From: Atopsyche davidsoni
Lineage: Eukaryota > Arthropoda > Insecta > Trichoptera > Hydrobiosidae
DNA: 64,000 nt
Reading direction: 5' to 3'
Assembly: GCA_022113835.1 (NCBI GenBank)
Contig: JAILWY010000016.1
Location: forward strand, 933,501 to 997,500
Shown here: in pieces, positions 44,128 to 55,082 of the stretch
Position numbering within the stretch: the first letter of the stretch is position 1
How the letters are laid out: the number at the start of each line of letters is the position of its first letter
The notes under the pieces: generated by a model
Told to the model about the DNA's origin: nothing
Seen by the model: the letters and a program-made list of their open reading frames with translations, nothing else
Database searches by the model: none
Translations under genes and position numbers: made by a program

Positions 44128-44619
44128 ATGAATATTTTAGTGGGGGTATTATTGATGTCCTATTTGGGAATTTCAACGCAGTTTCCAGTCGAAGATGCCA
44201 AATTGAACGAAGAAAAACGTGGACCTGAAAGAGAAGCGCCTGCTTCATACAGCAGTGTCAAGTTTGTTGAAAAAGAAAACGAGACTAAAACAGAAGCAAT
44301 AGCAGTTCCGAAAGCAGTAACAGCTCTGCAAATCGCTGATACCAAGGAAGAGAAAATACTCAGAGATATTACAAGAGTTTTGAGAAGCATTAATGGACCG
44401 ACTGATCTTAAAAGTGTGGACATCATTCAGGAGATCGTCCCAGCGCCCGGATCAACGGATGGACTTCATATCATAGCCAGGAGACAGATTGACTATCTTG
44501 GAAACGAAGAGTACGATGTGAACATCCTGGAAGAGTCGGAGCCGATCTTCACGCCTGTTTATTACAGTAATTTTTACGGAAGGAAGAAGCTGAGACCTGC
44601 TCCTGCGTTCCACGGATAA
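44128..44619 (+). CDS. 163-residue secreted precursor-like protein, divergent FxPxF family
   Basis: A single open frame. MNILVGVLLMSYLGISTQFP is a signal peptide; a KRGPERE dibasic site follows it closely, then a Glu/Lys/Ala/Val-rich part. A predicted helix EEKILRDITRVLRSIN, a second dibasic RRQID and ESEPIFTPVYYSNFYGRKK come after that, and the chain ends LRPAPAFHG-stop. IFTPVYY aligns with the VFTPLFVYR core of the 39.6 kb protein, so this is a distant member. The terminal PAFHG after RKK parallels PAFLG of the 40.7 kb protein. A processed peptide is possible (inference). Confidence 0.72.
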   Translation: MNILVGVLLMSYLGISTQFPVEDAKLNEEKRGPEREAPASYSSVKFVEKENETKTEAIAVPKAVTALQIADTKEEKILRDITRVLRSINGPTDLKSVDIIQEIVPAPGSTDGLHIIARRQIDYLGNEEYDVNILEESEPIFTPVYYSNFYGRKKLRPAPAFHG

Positions 44620-44624
44620 TCGGG

Positions 44625-45945
44625 AAGCAGTTGATTTAATATAATTCATATAAAACCTACCAACACATTTTATAAAATTTCAATAGATATTTTGATGTGT
44701 GACTTACATTAAAAAAATATTCTTGCTTGCATGTATTTTTCCCAAACACATTTTAATTTAAACTCAAGCCGTCTTATTTAAAGATTTAGATACATACACT
44801 TTAAGTACAAACTCATATTTATTATATAAACATTTGATAGGAAACAACTCTTTATAATCAAATTTGCTAGTGACGGTTTACTTTGTGTCATTAAATGTGA
44901 CAAAAACGGTTTTAATCCATATTTTAAATACAAAACATTTTTTTAAAGGTTATACAACTTACTTACCTCTCCACAAACCAGATTATTTCAAAGCATTTAT
45001 TATTATTATGTTACTACTCAAAAATATGATTATAGATTTAATTTGAAAACATGTAATGCTAGTTAATAGTATGTTTGAATATATAAAATAATTTTAAGCG
45101 TTTCGTTTTTGAAACTTAATCCTATTGTCTACGAGGTAGATTTTTTTAGTTTTATTGTATTAATAGTACTTATAAATATATTTTATTTTAAGAGAAAAAG
45201 TTCAAGTTGATTTTTTAATAACCCTGCATGGGATTTAATTCCACACCCTTTGCCTTATTCAATCATTCGAAACCCTACAATAATGTGGCAAAAATAAAAA
45301 GGAGCACCTCAATAGTGTGTGTTTAACCAAAAGTATTTTAAATAGTTATACTTAAGTTTATTTTATGAAAATATAATAATATTTTCAATTCTTTATAACA
45401 AGGTCAAAATAAAAAAAATATTACAAAATAAAAAGATCTATTTTACTTTATACATTATACAATTTATCACTAACCATGTACATCACAAACTATATTTACT
45501 TTTATAAAATATCACCATATTGATATAATTTTTAATATCCAAATGGCTTGGAGATTACGACAATTTTTTTACAATTTTTGGCAATTTATTGCGTAAACGA
45601 TAAGACAAAAATACTTTCATAATAGTTGCATTGTTCTTAGGTCTATACATTCACAATTCTCTGCACTTGGCATTTCCAGTATTTGATGATAGTTTTGAAG
45701 TGGTAATGATTAGAATCATCGCCACTATTACTACTTATACATCTCTTATTTTTTTTAGTATACTAAGAACAAGTGGATGTAATTTTTCGTCAATAAAATT
45801 TAAAAAACTATAGTTGCCTCAACTGAACGATGATAGCGTCCTCTTATTTTTGTTATCATTATTATAATTTATTTATGTTACTATTCTGTGTTACTAGTAA
45901 ATTTTTTAATCACTCACACTTCTACAGCAATCACCGCAGGTGGCT
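44625..45945. other. no gene seen
   Basis: AT-rich spacer with no supported feature. Confidence 0.4.
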
Positions 45946-45958
45946 TAACTGGTTAGAG

Positions 45959-46640
45959 CAGAGGTTCCCAAGCTTTGTGACCCGTCGACCCCTTGTCGAG
46001 TTTTCCTGTTTTTCGTAGTTCGCCTTGCTAATATTTGATTTTTACATTTGACCAGATTTTTTGTTCATTTGAGTCCGTTATATCGAGGTTTTAATGGATA
46101 CCTTTATAAATAAAAACACACATAATGCAAATATAGTAACATTCACTAAAAAAAATCAATAATTTAAATGGGAGGGATGGGTCTGATGCTTTGTTAGCAA
46201 ATTTTCAATATTTGGCTTCAAATAAGTCAGATTTAATTTTAAATTTCCTCGCCCAGTGATTTCCAACCTGTTTCTTTTTTATAAGAAGAATGGCAACCGT
46301 ACTAAACCCCTTTCCACGAGGAATGAGGATGGTAAAGCTATCAAAAACCTTCTTGCGATAGTCTATAATGCAGGATAAATAGCAGGTTTGTCTCTCTGAA
46401 GCCAAAATCGCTGATATCCCTTTTTAAACTGCACCTTCAGTTTTTCATTGGAGCTTATTCCGATCAGTTCTTCCTGTAGTATGACTTCCGATTTTTCAAT
46501 GTCACCGTATGGATTGATAATCCACTGTGGTATTTTGGTGATGACCTGCTTAAATAGATCCACTCTCGTAGACCTCTATTTACAGTTCATGGACCCCCAA
46601 TTTAATTTTTAGCTGTCATCGACCCCTTTGGGAACCTATG
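45959..46640 (-). mobile_element. hAT element, internally deleted, with 8-bp target duplication
   Basis: It begins CAGAGGTTCCCAA and ends TTTGGGAACCTATG, near-perfect terminal inverted repeats. GGTTAGAG flanks both ends (45951-45958 and 46641-46648), the 8-bp duplication typical of hAT. About 680 bp long, it keeps only the 3' end of a transposase. Confidence 0.85.
46205..46563 (-). pseudogene. hAT transposase C-terminal (dimerisation) fragment
   Basis: Two overlapping minus-strand frames carry the hAT C-terminal signature. The first has EVILQEELIGISSNEKLK and the second LIPRGKGFSTVAILLIKKK, a degraded form of the usual FPSSYLVERGFS..LL.K of ZBED/hAT transposases. A frameshift separates them, and the catalytic region and BED finger are missing. 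Confidence 0.7.
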
Positions 46641-46789
46641 GGTTAGAGCCAGGTGCGATAGCTAATGAGTATCCTTAGAATTTCACTAGTATTGTGAAAA
46701 ATGTTTTCGTGTAGTTTTCTAGTCCCTTAACGTGTGAGTGAATCGATTATCTAAATATTATATTTTAATATAATCTATTCGATTTCATG

Positions 46790-46870
46790 TAAGCTTCTTC
46801 ATCAATGGCCTTTCCTCAGAGGGGGTTGGCGACCATTTCACTGAGCATATACTCATGCTCAGTTTTCATA
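46790..46870 (-). pseudogene. RTE-like retrotransposon tail fragment
   Basis: Reverse complement of the same tail as at 37100 and 57120: GTTGGCGACCATTTCACTGA and GCATATACTCATGCT. Confidence 0.5.
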
Positions 46871-47178
46871 GTTTTCTTAGGGGAATATAGTGTAGTGAGT
46901 CTCCGGGTTCTTATACACCGCATTTTTATATTGGAAAGAAAAATCTGCGTATTGCTGCTGCCCAATAGCACTATTATATAATCCTTTCCTTTCCTGAAAC
47001 CATATTTTAAAAATTGCAAGACCTGCCAATTGAGCTGCAAAGTTGAATGATTATTCGGCGTTTAGTACGGTGCAGTGCTAATCATGTGGAATGCCATTGC
47101 CCGGATCGATGCCAGCACCCCCGAGCTGAGGCCTCTACCAATTAACACCTCCCGTACTATCAAAACAAGAACAAAACC

Positions 47179-47186
47179 TATAAATA
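47179..47186 (+). promoter_or_regulatory. TATA box of the first tandem FRPLFVYR gene
   Basis: TATAAATA, with ATCAGA at about 47210 at initiator distance. Confidence 0.6.
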
Positions 47187-47325
47187 CAAAGTATTTTTGT
47201 TATTTTTTTTATCAGAAAAAGAGCCGACCGCTTATCACATGCGTATTTTGTTAATTTTATTTATATATATTTTTTTTCAATGTCAAAGTTCAGATGTTGT
47301 TGTTATTCGTTTGCTTGATTATGCA

Positions 47326-47923
47326 ATGATGGGTGGTTATACGAAAGAGGTGTGTATTTTTTAAATAATATTCAAGTTCAAATAATAAAATAATATGTGT
47401 TAGTGGCGTGCTGTGAGCTCGGTGACATAACAAACATAATAATTATATTTTAATTTATTACTTTCAGATAAAACTGTATTATTTATGCATCGTATTTATA
47501 ATATGTGCTATTGGGCAAATTTCTGGGAGCGCAATTGTTGTCCAAGAAAACAAAGTCAATTCTTATTTGAATATCAAAGAAATCACAGCGAACAAAAGAG
47601 ATGAAATCAATAATGAGAAAATTGAAAAAGAATTGAGATTAGTCGTTCCGGATGTCTCGTTCAGTTCTATTAAGGATATTTTGGATTCAATATATAATAC
47701 GACGACCAATATAGATATTAAGTTGAATGCGTTGGAAGAAGACAAAGATCCAGATGAGGTTTTGGTACCGGCTGAAGATAATATCGTTTTCAGACCACTC
47801 TTCGTGTATAGACAGCTGAAATATAAAAATTCAAGAGGGAGCAAAAACACCGGAAGCGGAAACGTCCAAAGGCAAAGAAGAAGAAGGCCCCAGTTTGCGT
47901 ATTTTCCATTTATATTTTTGTAA
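47326..47923 (+). CDS. 159-residue secreted FRPLFVYR protein, tandem copy A
   Basis: Exon 1 47326-47349 (MMGGYTKE, donor GTGTGT) and exon 2 47468-47923 (acceptor TTACTTTCAG) join at phase 0. The hydrophobic leader IKLYYLCIVFIICAIGQISG lies in exon 2, behind eight residues of exon 1. An acidic, Asn/Ile/Lys-rich middle follows, then EDNIVFRPLFVYRQ (about residues 111-124), an Arg/Lys/Ser/Gly-rich stretch with QRQRRRR, and FAYFPFIFL-stop. Copy B at 48.7 kb has the same exon structure and the same 159-residue length. Family unknown. Confidence 0.75.
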
Positions 47924-48403
47924 AAAAATATAATGAGGAAAAAATACTTTATCAATATAATTGGCAAGACTGAATAATTTATTTTTTAAATCAATCATTA
48001 AAATTTATTTTTAATTTAAAGATGTGTGAAAAAAACGCTCTTCGCGGATGGGAAATATATTTTAAACAAATAATTTAAAAAATATATATATTAGTATTAG
48101 AAAATAATAGTCAAATGACTAAATCATTACGATCATTTGTGTTTGTGAGTGTATTCGCCTTTTTAGCTTCTTCAGACTAATCTTGAAAGGCGAAAACTTT
48201 TATCAACGAAAGCTATCGATGTCTCCTAATCATTCGGCTATTCGTATTAATCATTTAAATACGGAGTATTAAAAATGGTTTCTGGACTATTGTGGTTGTT
48301 GAAGGCCATTTTGGACTTGTCGTAGAGAGGTTGAGGAGGTAAAAATTAACACCAAAACCAAAAATTAACACTTTTCTTGGTCACTCAAAACAGCCGAAGA
48401 TTG

Positions 48404-48411
48404 TATAAATA
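48404..48411 (+). promoter_or_regulatory. TATA box of the second tandem FRPLFVYR gene
   Basis: TATAAATA, with the gene's ATG about 255 bases downstream. Confidence 0.5.
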
Positions 48412-48664
48412 CCGGAGTTTTTATGAAAATTGATTTGTTATGATTTTCTTACTACAGAATTGAGTGTTTTTATCAATGTCATAATAATTTATGTTTTGTG
48501 TTAAATCTGTTATCTTCTTTGTTATTACGCGTTAAATAATAATTATAATAAAGACATCTTTAAATATAACGAGTGACTGTTTATATCGAAAATAATTTTT
48601 AATTAATTGATTATTATAAAATAAATGAAATGCATTTATGGTTTGACATCATTATTTAATAACA

Positions 48665-49341
48665 ATGACTAAAACCCCAAGTTCTATAGGAAACACAAGA
48701 GAGGTAATATTTTCTTTATAATTATATTTAGTATTCTTTTATTTCATTGAGTTATTCAGAGTTTTCTTAAATAAAATATTTGGGTTTATTTGCGTTCATT
48801 CAATAATTCGTCGTGATTTTTATCGACTATTTTCATGTTGTTTTTTTGTCAAGAAATTGTTGATTTATGTTATATTTTACAATTTTTTTTGTTGTTGTAG
48901 ATACCATGTAAATTTTATTTAAATAATATTTTAATTGGGATCATACTTTTAATATATACATCAATTTTTACTACTGGAAACGAAGTGAATATACCCACAG
49001 GAATTTTGCACAGAAATGGCAATAGATTTGACATAGCCGAAAGTGAAAAAGTGGACTTCCATGGTTCAAGAGTGGCTGTTCCACTGAATTCTACAGAAAA
49101 GGACTTTAATACTTCCACAAACTCAGAAAGATATGTGGAAATTAAAGAAATTGATGTCATATACGCAAAAAGAGCGCAAGATGAACTTTTGCAAACTGCA
49201 GAGGATAATGTGTTTCGACCCCTGTTTGTGTACAGAAAATACTTTAAAAATTCCAATGGTAGGCCCAACAAAAAGGATGGTGGCAACATTATAAGAAAAA
49301 GAAGACAAGAGTTTATATTTTACCCATTTTTATTCTTTTAA
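48665..49341 (+). CDS. 159-residue secreted FRPLFVYR protein, tandem copy B
   Basis: Exon 1 48665-48703 (MTKTPSSIGNTRE, donor GTAATA) and exon 2 48901-49341 (acceptor TTGTTGTAG) join at phase 0. The leader is CKFYLNNILIGIILLIYTSI, somewhat internal, so it could act as a signal anchor. The core EDNVFRPLFVYRK lies at about residues 114-126. A basic NSNGRPNKK and IIRKRRQE follow, then the tail FIFYPFLFF-stop. Against copy A: the same core, the same basic-then-aromatic tail, the same E-to-I exon junction and the same length, but little identity elsewhere. Rapid divergence after tandem duplication is likely. Confidence 0.75.
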
Positions 49342-49897
49342 ATACAACTTTATGATATTTGATTGGAACAACTGGTGATAATTTCAACATTTTCCCATGA
49401 TAAATTATAATGTATTATTGATAGAAAAAAATATTAGTTGGTTTTTGTTTATTCAGATTATCTTACAATAATAAAAGCATTTATTGTTAAAAACAACAGC
49501 AATTTCATTAAAACGGTTTTAATTTCCCTTACAATTTAATAAATATTTGTTAAAATATAAATCATTTAAATAATATGTAAGTTTTTGTATAATCGTTATA
49601 TATGTAAGATAAGTATTACGGAAAATACGATGATTTATAAAAATTAAGTGCTTTCAATTTGAACTTTTCAGGTTGCAACAAAATCAACATTTTGTCTTTA
49701 TATACAATGGCATGCAGTTCTATGCACTAACTAAAAAGCTACGCAAAGATTATTTTAAAATAAACTATTTAAACTATCATTGCATGTGCTAAATAACATT
49801 TATTCTACATGTATAAAAAAATCTGAAACAATTCAAAATATATATTTTTACTCGGTGTTATATCATGTTTTGCAACGTACAATGAACTTAAATACAC

Positions 49898-49933
<36 letters not shown>

Positions 49934-49968
49934 GTGTGTATATATATATATTTTAATTGCCTATGTAG

Positions 49969-50050
49969 ATTATATTAATTTTAGATTAATGTTAATCAGG
50001 ATGCGTATTTATTTACCCATGCAGGTATTAGTATGTTTATGTGATTAAGC

Positions 50051-50102
<52 letters not shown>

Positions 50103-50318
50103 AGTGGCTCGTTAGCATAGTTGGATAAATGCACCGGCCATGAAAGCTTGGGGATGTGGGTTCGAATCCCTCACAAGTCACGATGATATTTTCTGAGAGT
50201 TTTCTTTAATCGTTTTCAATGTGTGAAAAAATATGCTTAATCACATAAACATACTAATACCTGCATGGGTAAATAAATACGCATCCTGATTAACATTAAT
50301 CTAAAATTAATATAATTG
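49969..50318. repeat. about 90-bp inverted repeat around a SINE copy
   Basis: 49969-50060 and 50227-50318 are nearly exact reverse complements (GGATGCGTATTTATTTACCC and its complement). A poly(T) tract and SINE copy 1 occupy the loop. Confidence 0.8.
50101..50247 (+). mobile_element. tRNA-derived SINE, copy 1
   Basis: GCAGTGGCTCGTTAGCATAG and TTGGATAAATGC resemble box A; GTGGGTTCGAATCCCTCACA is an intact box B. The tRNA-like head is followed by an unrelated tail ending AATCACATA. Copy 2 is identical. Confidence 0.75.
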
Positions 50319-50503
50319 AATGGTGCGCGTCTCGGCTAAACATCAATAGATTTTAAAAATAATAATAACCAGCTTTGGATATAAAAATGCTTCACTTGTT
50401 ACTTTAATTAAAAAGTCCAGTGTTTGCAAATCATTAAATATTGATTAGCCCGAGCATATTAGTTCATATGTAGAATATGATTATTAAAAATTCTCACTAA
50501 ATT

Positions 50504-50650
50504 GCAGTGGCTCGTTAGCATAGTTGGATAAATGCACCGGCCATGAAAGCTTGGGGATGTGGGTTCGAATCCCTCACAAGTCACGATGATATTTTCTGAG
50601 AGTTTTCTTTAATCGTTTTCAATGTGTGAAAAAATATGCTTAATCACATA
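50504..50650 (+). mobile_element. tRNA-derived SINE, copy 2
   Basis: Identical over 147 bases to copy 1, in the same orientation 403 bp downstream. The flanks differ from copy 1 after the shared AATCACATA end. Confidence 0.75.
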
Positions 50651-50784
50651 AGCCTATGTAGATATTAATATTTTTAAGTGATGTGATTTGAGAAGTGATT
50701 TGAGGGGCTTTATTTGAAAATATTTTTTCTCGGTATATCATGTTTTGCAACGTACAATGAACTTAAATACACACACACACACAC

Positions 50785-50845
<61 letters not shown>

Positions 50846-51258
50846 AATTGTCTATGTAGATATTAATATTTTTAAGTGATGTGATTTGAGAGGCTTTAAT
50901 AAACCAATTAAAGCCCCTGAGTTGCAAAGAAATATTTAACTGTTATTACAGTATTATTCTGAGTATTTTAGAGGCTTACCCTTTAAAATTTAAAAGTTTA
51001 AAACTCATACTCTAAAAAAGTACGAATTTATTGCAACAAATAAAAATACCCAATTGGCTATTTTAATTGTTTGTACGTGTAGGCAGTATTACAAATTAAA
51101 CCAGCTTGTCACGGGTATGATTTATTTGGAAATGCAAAACGAAATTCATATACTAATATTTATTTTAAAAAATCCAGAGCGGATTTTGAAACCAATACTC
51201 ATAACTATCTACGAATCACTATAAAAATTTTCAAAATATAATAATATCATAATTAATC

Positions 51259-53047
51259 TTAATTATTCCTGAATACAGTCCTGCGTTGTCCAACTTGGGC
51301 CCTGTACCTGAATACAGGCTTGAACACAACACTGCTCTCTGCTACGTCCAAATCCTCTTCCTTCATCAGCGTGATATCTTCAAAGCCATTCCCAACAATT
51401 CCAACAGTATTGTCAACACTTCTATCCAACCCGAAATCCACAACACCGACAGAACGCTTTACAAAAACAAAGCGACGGTTATCTTGAACATCTTTCTGAT
51501 TCATGCCATCTTCTTTAAGAGATTTCAAATCACTTTTGTTTTCTTCTAAAACAGACAGACCGACTGTTTCATCTTCATTTTTATATTTTGCATCATCAGA
51601 ACGATCTTTCTTTATGATCATGGTGTCGTCAATGCCATTCTCGAGGTAATTTACAGCATACGCATCATTTTCTTTTAACTCTGAATCCACGACACCGATA
51701 GAACGCTTAGTCAAAAAAGAGCGATGATCTTCTTTAATTATTTTAGCATCACTTTTATCTTTTTGCAGATCAGTTTCATCAGAGATTTTATCATCATTTT
51801 TATTTTTCACATCATCAGAACGCTTTTCTCTGCTGTATGGAGCAAAATATTCATTTGTATACGGGCTTATTTTTTCTCCTCTTAAACGATCAAAAAGACG
51901 GTCTTCGCTTTCGGCTTCTTCTATATAGTTGGAGTCCAACGACCTCTTTCGTATTACTGGTAATACATGCTCAAACCTTTCTGTGTATGTGGGATCTTCT
52001 TTTTCTACAAGCGGTATACCATCTTTCTCTTCTTTTTCATCGCTTTTTTGATGATTTTTATGAGCTTCTGAATTCCGTTTTTCCCTGGATATTGGTACGA
52101 CGTCATCATATTCTGGAGATTCTTCTCCTGATGCAATCGACTGAATTTCTTCGTCGACTTCTTCTTGGTCAGGTGTGAATGCAGATACCGAATAGTATTC
52201 CAGTACTTGGGGCTTTGGTAGCGATGGCGGCACGATTATCAGAAAAAAAACGACCGTATAAAAAGCTTTCTGAAAAATTAAACAATTTTATAATCATATA
52301 ATCATGATTTGATCCTAAAATATATGCATTTTTCGTTTTCTGTTGATTTTCTACATCTCAAAAAACTATAAGGATATTAATTAAATTTAACAATGATATA
52401 TATTTTTTTTAGATCTCAAAGCCTTGTTTAATTTGAATTTTTTATTTTTTATTATATAAATATCATTGTAATAGATTGACGGCAAATCGTAGACTTGATT
52501 CGTAAATACAAGTAATTATCACATTTCACAGAAAACCCACACTCATTCCAGATAGTTTTGCAACTTGTACAAAATTTTGAAAGCAAATGTTGTTAATGGC
52601 ATTGAAACTCAGGAAACTTTCCAATTAGATTATAATTATAATAATTTACAAATATATGGGAATTATATTACACAACGGATGCCTTTACTAATTTCACATT
52701 GAAATATGAATATTGCAGGTTAAAAGAGTAACTGACACGATTAAATTAATTCGCACACATTGTCTCACTAAAATCAGCGATGTTTGCTCCATGAGTAAAT
52801 ATTTAAATAATTATAAAATAAAAAACTGAATAGTTTAGGAAATTACTATGAAAATTCATAGAAACAATACGAGCAATTGTAGATTTTAAATAAAGTGAGA
52901 ATTAATCAAACCGATCACACAAAAAGAAATCAATTTAATCAAATTTATTTGAAATCTTTCGACCTCTATATAGGCAAAGAGATGTTATAATGTAAAAGAA
53001 ATTTACTCATTATACAAATAGGTTTTATTTATAATTATATAGTGTAA

Positions 53048-53090
<43 letters not shown>

Positions 53091-53153
53091 AAACAATTAC
53101 TAATTGAATTATATTATATTTTGTTGAGGGCTTACCAATAGTGAGAAATCCAT
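51259..53153 (-). CDS. 342-residue secreted FxPxFxYR protein with many dibasic sites
   Basis: Exon 1 53136-53153 (MDFSLL, donor GTAAGC) and exon 2 51259-52269 (acceptor ATTTTTCAG) join at phase 0. The joined leader MDFSLL-KAFYTVVFFLIIVP is a clean signal peptide. A long, very acidic and Lys-rich chain follows, with furin/convertase-type sites SREKR, VIRKR, SREKR, LTKR and FVKR. The pieces after LTKR and FVKR start with similar sequences (SIGVVDSEL, SVGVVDFGL). The end SSVVFKPVFRYRAQ and RRTVFRNN-stop carries the family core FKPVFRYR. This is the largest member of the cluster, and could be a polyprotein precursor (inference). Codon use is AT-rich like the flanks. Confidence 0.8.
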
Positions 53154-53199
53154 TATGCTGTGACTGGTAAAGTCAAGAATATTTGATATTTTTTAGGTT

Positions 53200-53862
53200 A
53201 TGTAAAACATATTTAAATAAATGTATTGATTAAATATAGCACTCATTGCTCGATGCAGTTGTGAGAGATGAATGCAGAAAATTCTACTATGCAGTTACTA
53301 TATACAAGTTAACTGCGACATACATATTGCAGAGTAGGATTATACATTATTAAACTTTTTTAAAATACTTTTTAGAGACTTTGAGTGACTGAAGTGTAAT
53401 CTTCTTCTCTAAAGCCCATTGCATTATCGGAGACAAAGTGGCAGAAACAAAAAGAGTAAACAAGAGACCATGACTGTCTTCTTTATTAAATCTTAAAATA
53501 TTCCTCTATTATTTATAGTTAACATAATCCTAAAAGCAATCTTGATGTTGAGCTATAAAGAGACAAAATCGCTCACTACTATCAGAAATATAAATCTCCC
53601 AGCCATTTAGTTTGTACATCTAATAATCAAAATGATTGTTTTCGATTCTTCAGTCTTTTATATTAAATAATATATAAAAGTTTATATCAAAAGCTAGTTA
53701 TAATTCAAAATAATTATTTACTTTTTCGAGTACGCTCACTGGAATAGGGAATACATGAAAATAAACCAAGTCCTTCATATGACGTATCTTATTTAGCACT
53801 TGATTAGAACATAAGTTAGCACAATTTCTTGTTAAAATATACTATATGACAATTCAAAGACA

Positions 53863-53903
<41 letters not shown>

Positions 53904-55075
53904 ATGATGTTACGTTATTTTTTCTTTTGGATTCTTATGCCATGGATACTAAATAAATTTTAAATTTTAAAATCAGTTAGTGTCATCTATGGTAGATGTA
54001 AGTTACTTTTATAATGTTTGTAATTTTCAGGAAAAATTAGTTTTGATAAAGTGACTGTTAAGCTGTTTATATACAATTTAAATTTTAAGAAAAATAATGT
54101 ATATAAATAAGGAAAAAAATATTTCTGAATACAATATTATTCATTTAGTCGTAAAAACGTTTCGATTCAACAACAGATGGCACTTTGTAATATATATATT
54201 TATATATATATATATATATATATATAATAATGGATTGCTTTTTAAATATTAGTCACGAATCAACAATTAATATAATTAAATACACAAATGTTAATGTATT
54301 TTTATATGGCAATTTTTTATGGCAAAGTTTGAATCTTTAACTAAATTTTACTTTGCAATTTAACGATAAATATGAATTTATTTTTTTATAAGAAATTTAT
54401 GGTTTTAAATATCAATATGAAAATATAAATAAATATTGTTTAGTGTAATGTTAATATGATGTCTTCTAATTTTAAGACACCATTTATATAATAAAGGTAA
54501 ATATCAGGGTAAAACACACACAGTCAATAATTTTAACATGTTTTATTTTAATATAAAAATATACAAATCATTAGTGTTGCAAATTTTTTAAATTCCTTTT
54601 TTTTCAAACATGGATCCTTTTAGAATAAAAGAAATACCTAAAACTTTCACGCTTTATTACAACTCTTTTAAAAAATACCTAATTATTAATATCTTAATAT
54701 GATTACATTTTTATGTGACATACACTTAAATACTTAAAATACGAATTAAAGCTTTAAAAAGGTGCGATTTCAATAAACTTAAATTATCAAAACAGCTTTT
54801 TTTTAAATTTTATTTCTAGTTTTTCTATCGATTATGTGTGACTTTCTGCAAGCATCTCTAAATAATTTTGACAGAAGCAAACATATAAGACGTGTTTATT
54901 TATTTATCAATATGACTGCTTTTTAATTGTAAATAATAATAAAAAATTCAAGGTTTTCTAGTTGCATTTGCAGTTTGTCAAATTACTGCTTTTGATATTT
55001 GATCTTTAGAGAGTGAATGGGTGAGTCTTGAGTTGCAAGCAGGGATGAAGAAGGGGCGGTTTCAGGGACTCGAAG
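53200..55075. other. no gene seen
   Basis: AT-rich spacer with (TA)n microsatellites at about 53868-53898 and 54188-54226. No supported exon. Confidence 0.45.
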
Positions 55076-55082
55076 CACAGGT

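Larger units (their letters stand above)
49860..50870. repeat. locally duplicated block with (CA)n/(TA)n and SINE copies
   Basis: ATCATGTTTTGCAACGTACA and the following AATGAACTTAAATACACACA occur at about 49862 and 50739, each followed by (CA)n and (TA)n and then CTATGTAGAT. Between them sit two identical 147-bp SINE copies. Poly(T) runs from about 50053 to 50100. Confidence 0.75.

Noticed and set aside
49996..50181. Minus-strand poly-Lys frame
   Set aside because: Generated by the poly(T) tract inside the SINE hairpin.
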